A stretch of 64,000 nucleotides of DNA from Amia ocellicauda. Its lineage: Eukaryota > Chordata > Actinopteri > Amiiformes > Amiidae. The stretch lies in NCBI RefSeq assembly GCF_036373705.1, contig NW_027102737.1, forward strand, positions 53,839 to 117,838, in the 5' to 3' direction. The position numbers were made by a program, and so were the translations under genes. Every line of letters starts with the position of its first letter. The first letter of the stretch is position 1. Positions 47,756 through 61,408 of the stretch are shown here, piece after piece. Under the pieces are notes generated by a model. The model searched no databases. It was not told the origin of the DNA and saw only the letters and a program-made list of their open reading frames with translations.

Positions 47756-49538
47756 TGTAGCGTAAGGTACACTTATAAATTTCAAGTAAAGAAGTGAATT
47801 TATAGTGTCACCTTATCACGAATCCTGGAATCTTGTAGAACTCAATTTCTGTAATAATTGGACGCAGACACCAATTCCAAAGATATAAATTGTCAAATTT
47901 ATTCAAAACAAAGACTAAATGTAGCACTACACTAATTATACAAAAGGGAAGAACTAATTAAAATTCAACTCTAGATCAACAAATCACTTCCGTGACCAAA
48001 TCAAAGACCATGGGATTTCATATGATAACACAATTCGATTAACAAAAAAGGTTATAAACACATTGACTACAATACCGGTTAGTAAGACGAAGGTGAGTCT
48101 CTCGTTAGTATTATTAGTCAGACATTAAATAACTACGCAGGTTAGTATTTATGTCAGGTAACTTCTCGTTATATATATATCAGTCTCATTTACGTTTAGG
48201 TGCCGAGAAAGATCCTATCATTACTTGTTACCACACTTTCCCTTAACTGATTATTATTCAATGATTTAGGATAGGCAGGGCCACCAATAATCTAATGTCT
48301 ATTAACTTGTGTCAATTTCAGACTAAACAGTTAAACAGGAATGAGAAGATATTTCTCGACGTTGACAGATTTTATTTCTAAAATTATCAACAAAACAGTT
48401 TAATGCAACACACATTTATATTTAAGAAAACTAAATGATATTACACATTCTAGAGTTATGAATCACAGATTAACATTTCTAATTGATTTCTCAAATGTCA
48501 TGAATCATGAACTCCAAACTGTTAAACTTATCTGAACTTCGTCGCAGAGAGGCCTCTCTGGCTTCGGGCTCAGATAACAGCACACGGCACGAGGTCCGTG
48601 TGGTTTGGAACAAAGGCAGTCCGGTTCGGCTTTGTCCAAGAACTTCCACTCAGTCGATGCACCTGGAAATTGGGGTTTCTCGAAAGTAGTGTCGTTTCCA
48701 AACAGATTTTCCACTGGTTTGAAGGCTCCAAGTTTGTGCACAAAATCTTCTTTGAGGAAAGCAGGGCCCTGTTTGTTCCAAGGGTCAAGTTTCTTAAGAC
48801 TCAAATAGCTATTTAAATGACTGACACTTTCGTATACAGTCGACTTAGTCAATTGTCCAGCTGTATTCACTCCACTGATCAGGTGGGCACAGGCGGGCAG
48901 CGCAGTCTGTAAAGTTCTTTATTTAATAAAGTCCTTTAAAAGAATTCTTCGTACGGCTCAATCTCCTTCTCCCAGTTTAACTCTTCTGTTGCTGGCAATG
49001 ACTTGGTTGGTTTCTGGTTCCGGTTCTGGCAACAGAGCTACAGGTGGAGCTGTGGCAGCGAGTTACTGGTTCAGGTGAGAGAGAGAGAGAGAAAGACCGT
49101 CCGCTGTTCCTTATAGTCTGTCAGATCAATAGGTGATTGGTTCCTGAGTTCTTGAGATTGGATTTCGGTTTCAGCCCCCAGTGTCCTATTGGAGGGGGGC
49201 TTGATTTATGACTGATGTCAATCCATGCCATCTTTTGGAAATGCCGGTTGGCCCGGGTTCGTAGCTCTATGTCGGGATTTCGGCTCTCGTCCACTTCAAA
49301 GAGTTTTTATCACCTACAGGCCCCTTTCTCCAGACATCTCATAGCAGAATTCCAAACTATTTGGCCTCTTCTTGGTGCCATCCTCCCCAAAACTGTCACT
49401 TTGATGCAAACCAGTTCCAAGCTGATGAGCTAAGGAAATCTGATAACTTTGGGGGGGGAGAGGTCTTCTTTAGATCAGTGCTTCAGCTCAGAGCCCAAAT
49501 GCTCTTATCAGGGACTCTGTTCCCAACATAACGCTACA
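47756..49538 (-). mobile_element. LTR-like block, copy 9
   Basis: 1783 bases, with the same haplotype as copy 5. Promoter at 49109-49192. Confidence 0.4.
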
Positions 49539-50190
49539 TGAGTAATCGGGCTCTAAATAGCCCCAGGCGTTTCTCCTGCAGTTCTTCCTTCTTTCCACTG
49601 CTAGCACTGCCTTTGTGAAGGCGGATGGGGCTTGTGAGAAGTCAACAGCGTGTCTACCGAAAAGGGTGTCTGACTCCTGGTTTTGGATCCGGAAGGGTTG
49701 ATAACAAACTGAAACGGTTACAATATGATACTGCTTAAATTAACTGTGGATATAGATTGTGATCGTGCTCGGCTAAGGTGTGCTTTCAGTCCGCACACAA
49801 AACATTTCAGTCGTCTAATCAAATCGAATAAAACAGCGAGGATAGCATGTTCGATCCGTGTGCTATTGTTTTTCAACAAGTGTAATGCCCTTTGTAACGT
49901 TTAACCGATTCGTTGAATAGAGCTTGTTATAGGATATTGTGAACTGAACCTATTTTGCTGTGAATTTATATTGACTGCGAATAGTTTATTGTGTCTGGTC
50001 TCGGTCTGTCTGCACTAAATAAATGATTTGTATCAAGTCATTTTTTAGTATGTCTGTCTACTTTTTTACCTTGCGACTAAAGGCCACTTCATGCACTTCA
50101 CACATTTGCCCTTTTAATTACTCCCTTACTGACATACTTTAACATGCAATGTGCGTGTGATAATAGTTTTAGCAGCCTGTTGCCATTCAG

Positions 50191-50661
50191 GTGAGACGAT
50201 ACCTAGAAAATCCGTTCTCAGGAGAATTGTGTTTCTTTGCTGATCACGTTCTATGTCGCTTTTTACACAGTTCTTACAAGTGGCACATTGGGGATGAGGA
50301 GCAGTGCATGCTGACCCGCATAGCTGTGGACTTCTGCATGGCATGGGGTCACAGGTCATTCCAAGTATTTCAAGACACGAGCAAATGTGTGGACACATTG
50401 CGTAGGTTGTGTTGGCCCAACCCTCACAGATTGTGCCAAGTCAAGTAGAGATGCATGTTGTCCTGTTCTAAAGTGACACGTCGTCAACAGCAAAAACATC
50501 TCTCAGAGTTCCAGGAATTCCTTGATTGCATTGCTTGCCTTTCCTCAGGAAGACAACACTTGCCAGGCTGGATATTTGCCAAAGGAAGCCAAGAGGACAG
50601 GACACCACACCTAGATGCAACTGCATATCTCATTGTCACCAGGAAGGCCCGCCGCAAGTGA
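50191..50661 (+). pseudogene. Unidentified interrupted frame, copy in unit 9
   Basis: Same internal TAG (50446-50448). It does not carry the Pro to Leu change of unit 5 although the rest of unit 9 follows unit 5, so exchange tracts end before here or the change is newer. Confidence 0.3.
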
Positions 50662-50770
50662 CCCACCACAGACAGCACTCTGGGCGCAACTTGGCTCACT
50701 CGGGACCTGGCCGTGCGACAGAGCGAGACGTGTGCGTAGAGCAGAGACCTTTAGCACAAGCATCAAGCTT

Positions 50771-50842
50771 GGTTCCATGGTGTAATGGTTAGCACTCTGG
50801 ACTCTGAATCCAGCGATCCGAGTTCAAGTCTCGGTGGGACCT
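50771..50842 (+). tRNA. tRNA-Gln (CTG), unit 9
   Basis: Identical to the unit 1 gene with the usual 5' flank. Units 10 and 11, which follow, are short and have none. Confidence 0.9.
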
Positions 50843-51634
50843 GGGCCCCATGGCTGGGGCAGCGGCGGCAAAGCGGTGGTCTCCCTGGGTGAGGGCCTGT
50901 GTCTGCGATCAGGGCCGTTTACGTTCTTCTTGGGAGGCTTGGAGACGAAGTGGCGAGACCTCCGGGTTGGCGTGCTGCGTTCACCTTCCTGAAACACCGA
51001 GGCCTGGGGCCCCCTGGTGGCGACTGCGTGGCTTTAACGGAGAAGGTGCCTGTGTTGAACCCTTCTTGGAAATAATGGTTTTCCCCGATCTATATAGAAG
51101 AGGATGGCTATTATTGTAACAACCAGACATTTGTGTCTGCACTGTCACTCACTCATCTATCTATCTCTATCTCTACAGTGGTAGAGGTCTCGCCTGCCAC
51201 TCGGGATTCCTTTGCTTGATTCGCGGCCACTGGTTTTCTCCGATCTATATAGAAGAGGATGTCTTTTATTGTAACAACAATTTGATTCTGCACTGTCACT
51301 CACTCACTCATCTATCTATCTATCTATCGACTATTGACTATCGACATTTGCTGTCTGCCGCTGTGATTGTTGGGAGTGAGTGTGGAGGTGCAGGTGTGCA
51401 TGATTGCTGCTGCCAGGTTTGTTTGTGGTTTTTCTCCTCTACTTTTTTCGTTCTTTCTTTCTTTCTTTCTGAATGTGTCTTTGACAGTTTTGTAAGAGGT
51501 TTTTCTGAAGAGTTTCCCCATGCTGAGCTGACTCCTGCAGTCAGCGAAGTGATCGGGATGTCTGGGGCTGGGTCGGGGAGGGGGGGAATCAGAGTTTTTT
51601 ATTCGAGACTTTAACACGTCGGCATGGCGTTAAA

Positions 51635-52720
51635 GTGACCTCTGATGAGTTTTTGCCCCTGGAGGAGTGTGTTCTGGTGATCGGGCAAGTTGTCGGTTGT
51701 GAAAATATAAAGTCGGCAGCTCGTATGAGCAGGTCTGTTGTGCTGTTTCTGAGCAGCATTGAGTTGGTCTCGCGTATCGTTGAGACTGGTATAGTGATCG
51801 GTGGTGTTTTGATCAATGTCACCCCACTAGCAGCTCCGGCCAGGAGAGTTACTTTGTCTAATGTCACTCGTTTTCTGTCTAACGACCTATTAGAGAGGGA
51901 ACTGGCGAGACATGGGTGGATAATGTCGGGTTTGAAACGTATACCGCTGGGGTGTAAGTCACAGCAGTTGAAACATGTTGTTTCGTTCAGAAGGCAGGTA
52001 TTCATGATTTTGAATGACATAAATGGGGATCTGAACATTGTGCTTAAGTTCAAGGTTGATGGCAATGATTATGTTGTCTTTGTCACATCTGATTCTATGA
52101 AGTGCTTCAACTGCGGTAATGAAGGCCACACTGTTAGGCATTGCCCCGAGAAGGATCAGGATGAGGGTGCTGGTCCCAGTCGACGGGGGGGTCAGCCCAA
52201 GCAGGCCAGGTCGGGGAGTGGTGAGCAGCCCGGCCGCCCTACTAGCGGAGCAGCCGAAGTGGCAGAGGAGGCGAGAAGAGGGGCTGCGGGGGAGGCTGTT
52301 GAAGAGAGTGAGGGTCTGGAGGTCCAGGTACAGGAGAGTGTGGGCGCTGAGAGGACTTCCGACCGCGGCGGTACCGTGCCGACTGTGGAGGTCCCAGGTG
52401 TTAGCGGTGTGTCAGCTAATGTTTGTGGAGCATCAGACAGTACGGATGACAGCCGTTTAACTGGACTGGATGGCAGTATACAGCAGCAGGACGGGGCATC
52501 AGGTAGTGGAGTGGGGGTGAGCAGCGAGAGGGCTGGTGACCAGACTGAAAAGATGGAGACTGTGAAGACAACACTGAGCAGTGTGTGGGACACGGGAATG
52601 GAAGTGGGGACGGATCCTGGTCAGGACAGCAGGGTTTTTAAAGTGCCTGGGAAGAAACGCATTCGCAAATCTGAGGACGGTGCTTCTGCTAAAAAACGGA
52701 GTCCAGCTCCTGAGCCTTGA
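51635..52720 (+). CDS. LINE ORF1-like protein, copy 10
   Basis: Protein identical to copy 6; a private silent change at S82 (TCT instead of TCA, near 51900). Confidence 0.7.
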   Translation: MTSDEFLPLEECVLVIGQVVGCENIKSAARMSRSVVLFLSSIELVSRIVETGIVIGGVLINVTPLAAPARRVTLSNVTRFLSNDLLERELARHGWIMSGLKRIPLGCKSQQLKHVVSFRRQVFMILNDINGDLNIVLKFKVDGNDYVVFVTSDSMKCFNCGNEGHTVRHCPEKDQDEGAGPSRRGGQPKQARSGSGEQPGRPTSGAAEVAEEARRGAAGEAVEESEGLEVQVQESVGAERTSDRGGTVPTVEVPGVSGVSANVCGASDSTDDSRLTGLDGSIQQQDGASGSGVGVSSERAGDQTEKMETVKTTLSSVWDTGMEVGTDPGQDSRVFKVPGKKRIRKSEDGASAKKRSPAPEP

Positions 52721-53644
52721 TGAGTCAGTGTGCTCCCAGGAGATGCTCAAAGGAGCCTGCCTAAAACAGTGTGCTACCTAGAGATCCTGAAGTCACCCCC
52801 GCAGGCTGTAGAGCAATACTCAAAAGCACCTGTGTTGCTCCCAGAAACAAAAGAGGAAAAACTGGAAAAACCAGTATACCAGTCAAGCAACTTAAGCTCA
52901 AGAAGGGAGGCAGCTTGACCAAGCCAGTTTAAGCTGACAAGTTACTGTGACTGCCTATATTGTTTTTCATTTGTTTGTTTTTTATGACATTGGAGTTACA
53001 AGGTTCTGCACTGAACACAAATCTACTAAGAAGTGTCTCCTTAAAACTCAACCATAAAAGTAAAATAATAATAAAATAAAAAACTTCAGAAGGAATTATT
53101 TTCAACTGAGAATTTGCTTGTACACTGTTACTTAACAAAAATATATTACACTGCACACAAATTATTTCTGACCAATCCAACATGGCCAAACGATATAAAC
53201 AATGCACTTTTCTTGAACAACCCTGAACACAACTTTATACAGCAGGTCACACATCCTATGCATCATTATTTTCAGAGAAGATGCGTTTTGGAGGAATAGA
53301 AAATAAAATCTAAACAATAACAAAAGGCTTCCAGCAAATGTGTTGCTTGGCCCCATAATAAGTATTTGAACTGTTTCAAAGTGAAAGCTTCAGACCATTT
53401 TGATGCGGTTTGCAAGTTAACAAGTTCTGCTGTCCAAACATGACACTATCCGTAAGTTAGCCACTCAAAGTGACTTAATCATACCCTGAAGAACATCCTT
53501 CGAAATTAAGCTTTTTCTATGATAGCCTGCAGTGGTTTTCAACCCTGATCCCGAAGGGCCTCCTCTGACTCCAGCAAGTCTGCAACAGCAGCCACACATT
53601 CCTCAGCCCAGTTAAAATGAGGCTCATTTTCACAAGTTAAACAT

Positions 53645-55427
53645 TGTAGCGTAAGGTACACTTATAAATTTCAAGTAAAGAAGTGAATTTATAGTGTCAC
53701 CTTATCACGAATCCTGGAATCTTGTAGAACTCAATTTCTGTAATAATTGGACGCAGACACCAATTCCAAAGATATAAATTGTCAAATTTATTCAAAACAA
53801 AGACTAAATGTAGCACTACACTAATTATACAAAAGGGAAGAACTAATTAAAATTCAACTCTAGATCAACAAATCACTTCCGTGACCAAATCAAAGACCAT
53901 GGGATTTCATATGATAACACAAATCGATTAACAAAAAAGGTTATAAACACATTGACTACAATACCGGTTAGTAAGACGAAGGTGAGTCTCTCGTTAGTAT
54001 TATTAGTCAGACATTAAATAACTACGCAGGTTAGAATTTATGTCAGGTAACTTCTCGTTATATATATATCAGTCTCATTTACGTTTAGGTGCCGAGAAAG
54101 ATCCTATCATTACTTGTTACCACACTTTCCCTTAACTGATTATTATTCAATGATTTAGGATAGGCAGGGCCACCAATAATCTAATGTCTATTAACTTGTG
54201 TCAATTTCAGACTAAACAGTTAAACAGGAATGAGAAGATATTTCTTGTCGTTGACAGATTTTATTTCTAAAATTATCAACAAAACAGTTTAATGCAACAC
54301 ACATTTATATTTAAGAAAACTAAATGATATTACACATTCTAGAGTTATGAATCACAGATTAACATTTCTAATTGATTTCTCAAATGTCATGAATCATGAA
54401 CTCCAAACTGTTAAACTTATCTGAACTTCGTCGCAGAGAGGCCTCTCTGGCTTCGGGCTCAGATAACAGCACACGGCACGAGGTCCGTGTGGTTTGGAAC
54501 AAAGGCAGTCCGGTTCGGCTTTGTCCAAGAACTTCCACTCAGTCGATGCACCTGGAAATTGGGGTTTCTCGAAAGTAGTGTCGTTTCCAAACAGAATTTC
54601 CACTGGTTTGAAGGCTCCAAGGTTGTGCACAAAATCTTCTTTGAGGAAAGTAGGGCCCTGTTTGTTCCAAGGGTCAAGTTTCTTAAGACTCAAATAACTA
54701 TTTAAATGACTGACACTTTCGTATACAGTCGACTTAGTCAATTGTCCAGCTGTATTCACTCCACTGATCAGGTGGGCACAGGCGGGCAGCGCAGTCTGTA
54801 AAGTTCTTTATTTAATAAAGTCCTTTAAAAGAATTCTTCGTACGGCTCAATCTCCTTCTCCCAGTTTAACTCTTCTGTTGCCGGCAAAGACTTGGTTGGT
54901 TTCTGGTTCCGGTTCTGGCAACAGAGCTACAGGTTGAGCTGTGGCAGCGAGTTACTGGTTCAGGTGAGAGAGAGAGAGAGAAAGACCGTCCGCTGTTCCT
55001 TATAGTCTGTCAGATCAATAGGTGATTGGTTCCTGAGTTCTTGAGATTGGATTTCGGTTTCAGCCCCCAGTGTCCTATTGGAGGGGGGCTTGATTTATGA
55101 CTGATGTCAATCCATGCCATCTTTTGGAAATGCCGGTTGGCCCGGGTTCGTAGCTCTATGTCGGGATTTCGGCTCTCGTCCACTTCAAAGAGTTTTTATC
55201 ACCTACAGGCCCCTTTCTCCAGACATCTCATAGCAGAATTCCAAACTATTTGGCCTCTTCTTGGTGCCATCCTCCCCAAAACTGTCACTTTGATGCAAAC
55301 CAGTTCCAAGCTGATGAGCTAAGGAAATCTGATAACTTTGGGGGGGGAGAGGTCTTCTTTAGATCAGTGCTTCAGCTCAGAGCCCAAATGCTCTTATCAG
55401 GGACTCTGTTCCCAACATAACGCTACA
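53645..55427 (-). mobile_element. LTR-like block, copy 10
   Basis: 1783 bases; mostly the copy 6 haplotype with TTAGAATTTA near 54030 as in copies 7 and 12, and a private TTGTCGTTG near 54245. Promoter at 54998-55081. Confidence 0.4.
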
Positions 55428-56086
55428 TGAGTAATCGGGCTCTAAATAGCCCCAGGCGTTTCTCCTGCAGTTCTTCCTTCTTTCCACTGCTAGCACTGCC
55501 TTTGTGAAGGCGGATGGGGCTTGTGAGAAGTCAACAGCGTGTCTACCGAAAAGGGTGTCTGACTCCTGGTTTTGGATCCGGAAGGGTTGATAACAAACTG
55601 AAACGGTTACAATATGATACTGCTTAAATTAACTGTGGATATAGATTGTGATCGTGCTCGGCTAAGGTGTGCTTTCAGTCCGCACACAAAACATTTCAGT
55701 CGTCTAATCAAATCGAATAAAACAGCGAGGATAGCATGTTCGATCCGTGTGCTATTGTTTTTCAACAAGTGTAATGCCCTTTGTAACGTTTAACCGATTC
55801 GTTGAATAGAGCTTGTTATAGGATATTGTGAACTGAACCTATTTTGCTGTGAATTTATATTGAGTGCGAATAGTTTATTGTGTCTGGTCGCGGTCTGTCT
55901 GCACTAAATAAATGATTTGTATCAAGTCATTTTTTAGTTTGTCTGTCTACTTTTTTACCTTGCGACTAAAGGCCACTCCTTGCACTTCACACATTTGCCC
56001 TTTTAATTACTCCCTTACTGACATACTTTAACATGCAATGTGCGTGTGATAATAGTTTTAGCAGCCTGTTGCCATTCAGGTGAGAT

Positions 56087-56112
56087 GATACCTAGATACC
56101 TAGATACCTATA
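56087..56112 (+). repeat. Short-unit deletion junction, unit 10
   Basis: The same 26-base junction, preceded by GAGAT, a variant shared with unit 11. Confidence 0.9.
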
Positions 56113-56532
56113 CCACTGGTTTTCTCCGATCTATATAGAAGAGGATGTCTTTTATTGTAACAACCAGACATTTGATTCTGCACTGTCACTCACTCACTCA
56201 TCTATCTATCTATCTATCTATCTATCGACTATTGACTATCGACATTTGCTGTCTGCCGCTGTGATTGTTGGGAGTGAGTGTGGAGGTGCAGGTGTGCATG
56301 TTTGCTGCTGCCAGGTTTGTTTGTGGTTTTTCTCCTCTACTTTTTTCGTTCTTTCTTTCTTTCTTTCTGAATGTGTCTTTGACAGTTTTGTAAGAGGTTT
56401 TTCTGAAGAGTTTCCCCATGCTGAGCTGACTCCTGCAGTCAGCGAAGCGATCGGGATGTCTGGGGCTGGGTCGGGGAGGGGGGGAATCAGAGTTTTTTAT
56501 TCGAGACTTTAACACGTCGGCATGGCGTTAAA

Positions 56533-57618
56533 GTGACCTCTGATGAGTTTTTGCCCCTGGAGGAGTGTGTTCTGGCGATCGGGCAAGTTGTCGGTTGTGA
56601 AAATATAAAGTCGGCAGCTCGTATGAGCGGGTCTGTTGTGCTGTTTCTGAGCAGCATTGAGTTGGTCTCGCGTATCGTTGAGACTGGTATAGTGATCGGT
56701 GGTGTTTTGATCAATGTCACCCCACTAGCAGCTCCGGCCAGGAGAGTTACTTTGTCTAATGTCCCTCGTTTTCTGTCAAACGACCTATTAGAGAGGGAAC
56801 TGGCGAGACATGGGTGGATAATGTCGGGTTTGAAACGTATACCGCTGGGGTGTAAGTCACAGCAGTTGAAACATGTTGTTTCGTTCAGAAGGCAGGTATT
56901 CATGATTTTGAATGACATAAATGGGGATCTGAACATTGTGCTTAAGTTCAAGGTTGATGGCAATGATTATGTTGTCTTTGTCACATCTGATTCTATGAAG
57001 TGCTTCAACTGCGGTAATGAAGGCCACACTGTTAGGCATTGCCCCGAGAAGGATCAGGATGAGGGTGCTGGTCCCAGTCGACGGGGGGGTCAGCCCAAGC
57101 AGGCCAGGTCGGGGAGTGGTGAGCAGCCCGGCCGCCCTACTAGCGGAGCAGCCGAAGTGGCAGAGGAGGCGAGAAGAGGGGCTGCGGGGGAGGCTGTTGA
57201 AGAGAGTGAGGGTCTGGAGGTCCAGGTACAGGAGAGTGTGGGCGCTGAGAGGACTTCCGACCGCGGCGGTACCGTGCCGACTGTGGAGGTCCCAGGTGTT
57301 AGCGGTGTGTCAGCTAATGTTTGTGGAGCATCAGACAGTACGGATGACAGCCGTTTAACTGGACTGGATGGCAGTATACAGCAGCAGGACGGGGCATCAG
57401 GTAGTGGAGTGGGGGTGAGCAGCGAGAGGGCTGGTGACCAGACTGAAAAGATGGAGACTGTGAAGACAACACTGAGCAGTGTGTGGGACACGGGAATGGA
57501 AGTGGGGACGGATCCTGGTCAGGACAGCAGGGTTTTTAAAGTGCCTGGGAAGAAACGCATTCGCAAATCTGAGGACGGTGCTTCTGCTAAAAAACGGAGT
57601 CCAGCTCCTGAGCCTTGA
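56533..57618 (+). CDS. LINE ORF1-like protein, copy 11
   Basis: Protein identical to copies 2 and 3; lies in a short unit. Confidence 0.7.
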   Translation: MTSDEFLPLEECVLAIGQVVGCENIKSAARMSGSVVLFLSSIELVSRIVETGIVIGGVLINVTPLAAPARRVTLSNVPRFLSNDLLERELARHGWIMSGLKRIPLGCKSQQLKHVVSFRRQVFMILNDINGDLNIVLKFKVDGNDYVVFVTSDSMKCFNCGNEGHTVRHCPEKDQDEGAGPSRRGGQPKQARSGSGEQPGRPTSGAAEVAEEARRGAAGEAVEESEGLEVQVQESVGAERTSDRGGTVPTVEVPGVSGVSANVCGASDSTDDSRLTGLDGSIQQQDGASGSGVGVSSERAGDQTEKMETVKTTLSSVWDTGMEVGTDPGQDSRVFKVPGKKRIRKSEDGASAKKRSPAPEP

Positions 57619-58528
57619 TGAGTCAGTGTGCTCCCAGGAGATGCTCAAAGGAGCCTGCCTAAAACAGTGTGCTACCTAGAGATCCTGAAGTCACCCCCGC
57701 AACTCAAAAGCACCTGTGTTGCTCCCAGAAACAAAAGAGGAAAAACTGGAAAAACCAGTATACCAGTCAAGCAACTTAAGCTCAAGAAGGGAGGCAGCTT
57801 GACCAAGCCAGTTTAAGCTGACAAGTTACTGTGACTGCCTATATTGTTTTTCATTTGTTTGTTTTTTATGACATTGGAGTTACAAGGTTCTGCACTGAAC
57901 ACAAATCTACTAAGAAGTGTCTCCTTAAAACTCAACCATAAAAGTAAAATAATAATAAAATAAAAAACTTCAGAAGGAATTATTTTCAACTGAGAGTTTG
58001 CTTGTACACTGTTACTTAACAAAAATATATTACACTGCACACAAATTATTTCTGACCAATCCAACATGGCCAAACGATATAAACAATGCACTTTTCTTGA
58101 ACAACCCTGAACACAACTTTATACAGCAGGTCACACATCCTATGCATCATTATTTTCAGAGAAGATGCGTTTTGGAGGAATAGAAAATAAAATCTAAACA
58201 ATAACAAAAGGCTTCCAGCAAATGTGTTGCTTGGCCCCATAATAAGTATTTGAACTGTTTCAAAGTGAAAGCTTCAGACCATTTTGATGCGGTTTGCAAG
58301 TTAACAAGTTCTGCTGTCCAAACATGACACTATCCGTAAGTTAGCCACTCAAAGTGACTTAATCATACCCTGCAGAACATCCTTCGAAATTAAGCTTTTT
58401 CTATGATAGCCTGCAGTGGTTTTCAACCCTGATCCCGAAGGGCCTCCTCTGACTCCAGCAAGTCTGCAACAGCAGCCACACATTCCTCAGCCCAGTTAAA
58501 ATGAGGCTCATTTTCACAAGTTAAACAT

Positions 58529-60311
58529 TGTAGCGTAAGGTACACTTATAAATTTCAAGTAAAGAAGTGAATTTATAGTGTCACCATATCACGAATCCTG
58601 GAATCTTGTAGAACTCAATTTCTGTAATAATTGGACGCAGACACCAATTCCAAAGATATAAATTGTCAAATTTATTCAAAACAAAGACTAAATGTAGCAC
58701 TACACTAATTATACAAAAGGGAAGAACTAATTAAAATTCAACTCTAGATCAACAAATCACTTCCGTGACCAAATCAAAGACCATGGGATTTCATATGATA
58801 ACACAAATCGATTAACAAAAAAGGTTATAAACACATTGACTACAATACCGGTTAGTAAGACGAAGGTGAGTCTCTCGTTAGTATTATTAGTCAGACATTA
58901 AATAACTACGCAGGTTAGTATTTATGTCAGGTAACTTCTCGTTATATATATATCAGTCTCATTTACGTTTAGGTGCCGAGAAAGATCCTATCATTACTTG
59001 TTACCACACTTTCCCTTAACTGATTATTATTCAATGATTTAGGATAGGCAGGGCCACCAATAATCTAATGTCTATTAACTTGTGTCAATTTCAGACTAAA
59101 CAGTTAAACAGGAATGAGAAGATATTTCTCGACGTTGACAGATTTTATTTCTAAAATTATCAACAAAACAGTTTAATGCAACACACATTTATATTTAAGA
59201 AAACTAAATGATATTACACATTCTAGAGTTATGAATCACAGATTAACATTTCTAATTGATTTCTCAAATGTCATGAATCATGAACTCCAAACTGTTAAAC
59301 TTATCTGAACTTCGTCGCAGAGAGGCCTCTCTGGCTTCGGGCTCAGATAACAGCACACGGCACGAGGTCCGTGTGGTTTGGAACAAAGGCAGTCCGGTTC
59401 GGCTTTGTCCAAGAACTTCCACTCAGTCGATGCACCTGGAAATTGGGGTTTCTCGAAAGTAGTGTCGTTTCCAAACAGATTTTCCACTGGTTTGAAGGCT
59501 CCAAGGTTGTGCACAAAATCTTCTTTGAGGAAAGCAGGGCCCTGTTTGTTCCAAGGGTCAAGTTTCTTAAGACTCAAATAGCTATTTAAATGACTGACAC
59601 TTTCGTATACAGTCGACTTAGTCAATTGTCCAGCTGTATTCACTCCACTGATCAGGTGGGCACAGGCGGGCAGCGCAGTCTGTAAAGTTCTTTATTTAAT
59701 AAAGTCCTTTAAAAGAATTCTTCGTACGGCTCAATCTCCTTCTCCCAGTTTAACTCTTCTGTTGCCGGCAAAGACTTGGTTGGTTTCTGGTTCCGGTTCT
59801 GGCAACAGAGCTACAGGTTGAGCTGTGGCAGCGAGTTACTGGTTCAGGTGAGAGAGAGAGAGAGAAAGACCGTCCGCTGTTCCTTATAGTCTGTCAGATC
59901 AATAGGTGATTGGTTCCTGAGTTCTTGAGATTGGATTTCGGTTTCAGCCCCCAGTGTCCTATTGGAGGGGGGCTTGATTTATGACTGATGTCAATCCATG
60001 CCATCTTTTGGAAATGCCGGTTGGCCCGGGTTCGTAGCTCTATGTCGGGATTTCGGCTCTCGTCCACTTCAAAGAGTTTTTATCACCTACAGGCCCCTTT
60101 CTCCAGACATCTCATAGCAGAATTCCAAACTATTTGGCCTCTTCTTGGTGCCATCCTCCCCAAAACTGTCACTTTGATGCAAACCAGTTCCAAGCTGATG
60201 AGCTAAGGAAATCTGATAACTTTGGGGGGGGAGAGGTCTTCTTTAGATCAGTGCTTCAGCTCAGAGCCCAAATGCTCTTATCAGGGACTCTGTTCCCAAC
60301 ATAACGCTACA
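58529..60311 (-). mobile_element. LTR-like block, copy 11
   Basis: 1783 bases, majority sequence. Promoter at 59882-59965. Confidence 0.4.
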
Positions 60312-60970
60312 TGAGTAATCGGGCTCTAAATAGCCCCAGGCGTTTCTCCTGCAGTTCTTCCTTCTTTCCACTGCTAGCACTGCCTTTGTGAAGGCGGATG
60401 GGGCTTGTGAGAAGTCAACAGCGTGTCTACCGAAAAGGGTGTCTGACTCCTGGTTTTGGATCCGGAAGGGTTGATAACAAACTGAAACGGTTACAATATG
60501 ATACTGCTTAAATTAACTGTGGATATAGATTGTGATCGTGCTCGGCTAAGGTGTGCTTTCAGTCCGCACACAAAACATTTCAGTCGTCTAATCAAATCGA
60601 ATAAAACAGCGAGGATAGCATGTTCGATCCGTGTGCTATTGTTTTTCAACAAGTGTAATGCCCTTTGTAACGTTTAACCGATTCGTTGAATAGAGCTTGT
60701 TATAGGATATTGTGAACTGAACCTATTTTGCTGTGAATTTATATTGAGTGCGAATAGTTTATTGTGTCTGGTCGCGGTCTGTCTGCACTAAATAAATGAT
60801 TTGTATCAAGTCATTTTTTAGTTTGTCTGTCTACTTTTTTACCTTGCGACTAAAGGCCACTCCTTGCACTTCACACATTTGCCCTTTTAATTACTCCCTT
60901 ACTGACATACTTTAACATGCAATGTGCGTGTGATAATAGTTTTAGCAGCCTGTTGCCATTCAGGTGAGAT

Positions 60971-60996
60971 GATACCTAGATACCTAGATACCTATA
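60971..60996 (+). repeat. Short-unit deletion junction, unit 11
   Basis: The same 26-base junction, preceded by GAGAT as in unit 10. Confidence 0.9.
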
Positions 60997-61408
60997 CCAC
61001 TGGTTTTCTCCGATCTATATAGAAGAGGATGTCTTTTATTGTAACAACCAGACATTTGATTCTGCACTGTCACTCACTCACTCATCTATCTATCTATCTA
61101 TCTATCTATCGACTATTGACTATCGACATTTGCTGTCTGCCGCTGTGATTGTTGGGAGTGAGTGTGGAGGTGCAGGTGTGCATGTTTGCTGCTGCCAGGT
61201 TTGTTTGTGGTTTTTCTCCTCTACTTTTTTCGTTCTTTCTTTCTGAATGTGTCTTTGACAGTTTTGTAAGAGGTTTTTCTGAAGAGTTTCCCCATGCTGA
61301 GCTGACTCCTGCAGTCAGTGAAGTGATCGGGATGTCTGGGGCTGGGTCGGGGAGGGGGGGAATCAGAGTTTTTTATTCGAGACTTTAACACGTCGGCATG
61401 GCGTTAAA

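Larger units (their letters stand above)
45336..51226 (+). repeat. Repeat unit 9 (long)
   Basis: A mosaic unit. The 5' flank up to ORF1 carries the variants of unit 1 (CACTGACTCACT, and TTG in place of ATG before ORF1). ORF1 and everything after it carry the variants of unit 5. Confidence 0.95.
51227..56112 (+). repeat. Repeat unit 10 (short)
   Basis: Short unit and close relative of unit 6. Its junction (56087-56112) is preceded by GAGAT instead of GAGAC, a change shared only with unit 11. It also has TTAGAATTTA near 54030, as in units 7 and 12, so it is partly mosaic. Confidence 0.95.
56113..60996 (+). repeat. Repeat unit 11 (short)
   Basis: Short unit whose body resembles units 3 and 8 but whose junction shares the GAGAT variant with unit 10. 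It sits where the order of units 5-8 would predict a unit-7 type, so it looks like an inserted extra unit. Confidence 0.95.
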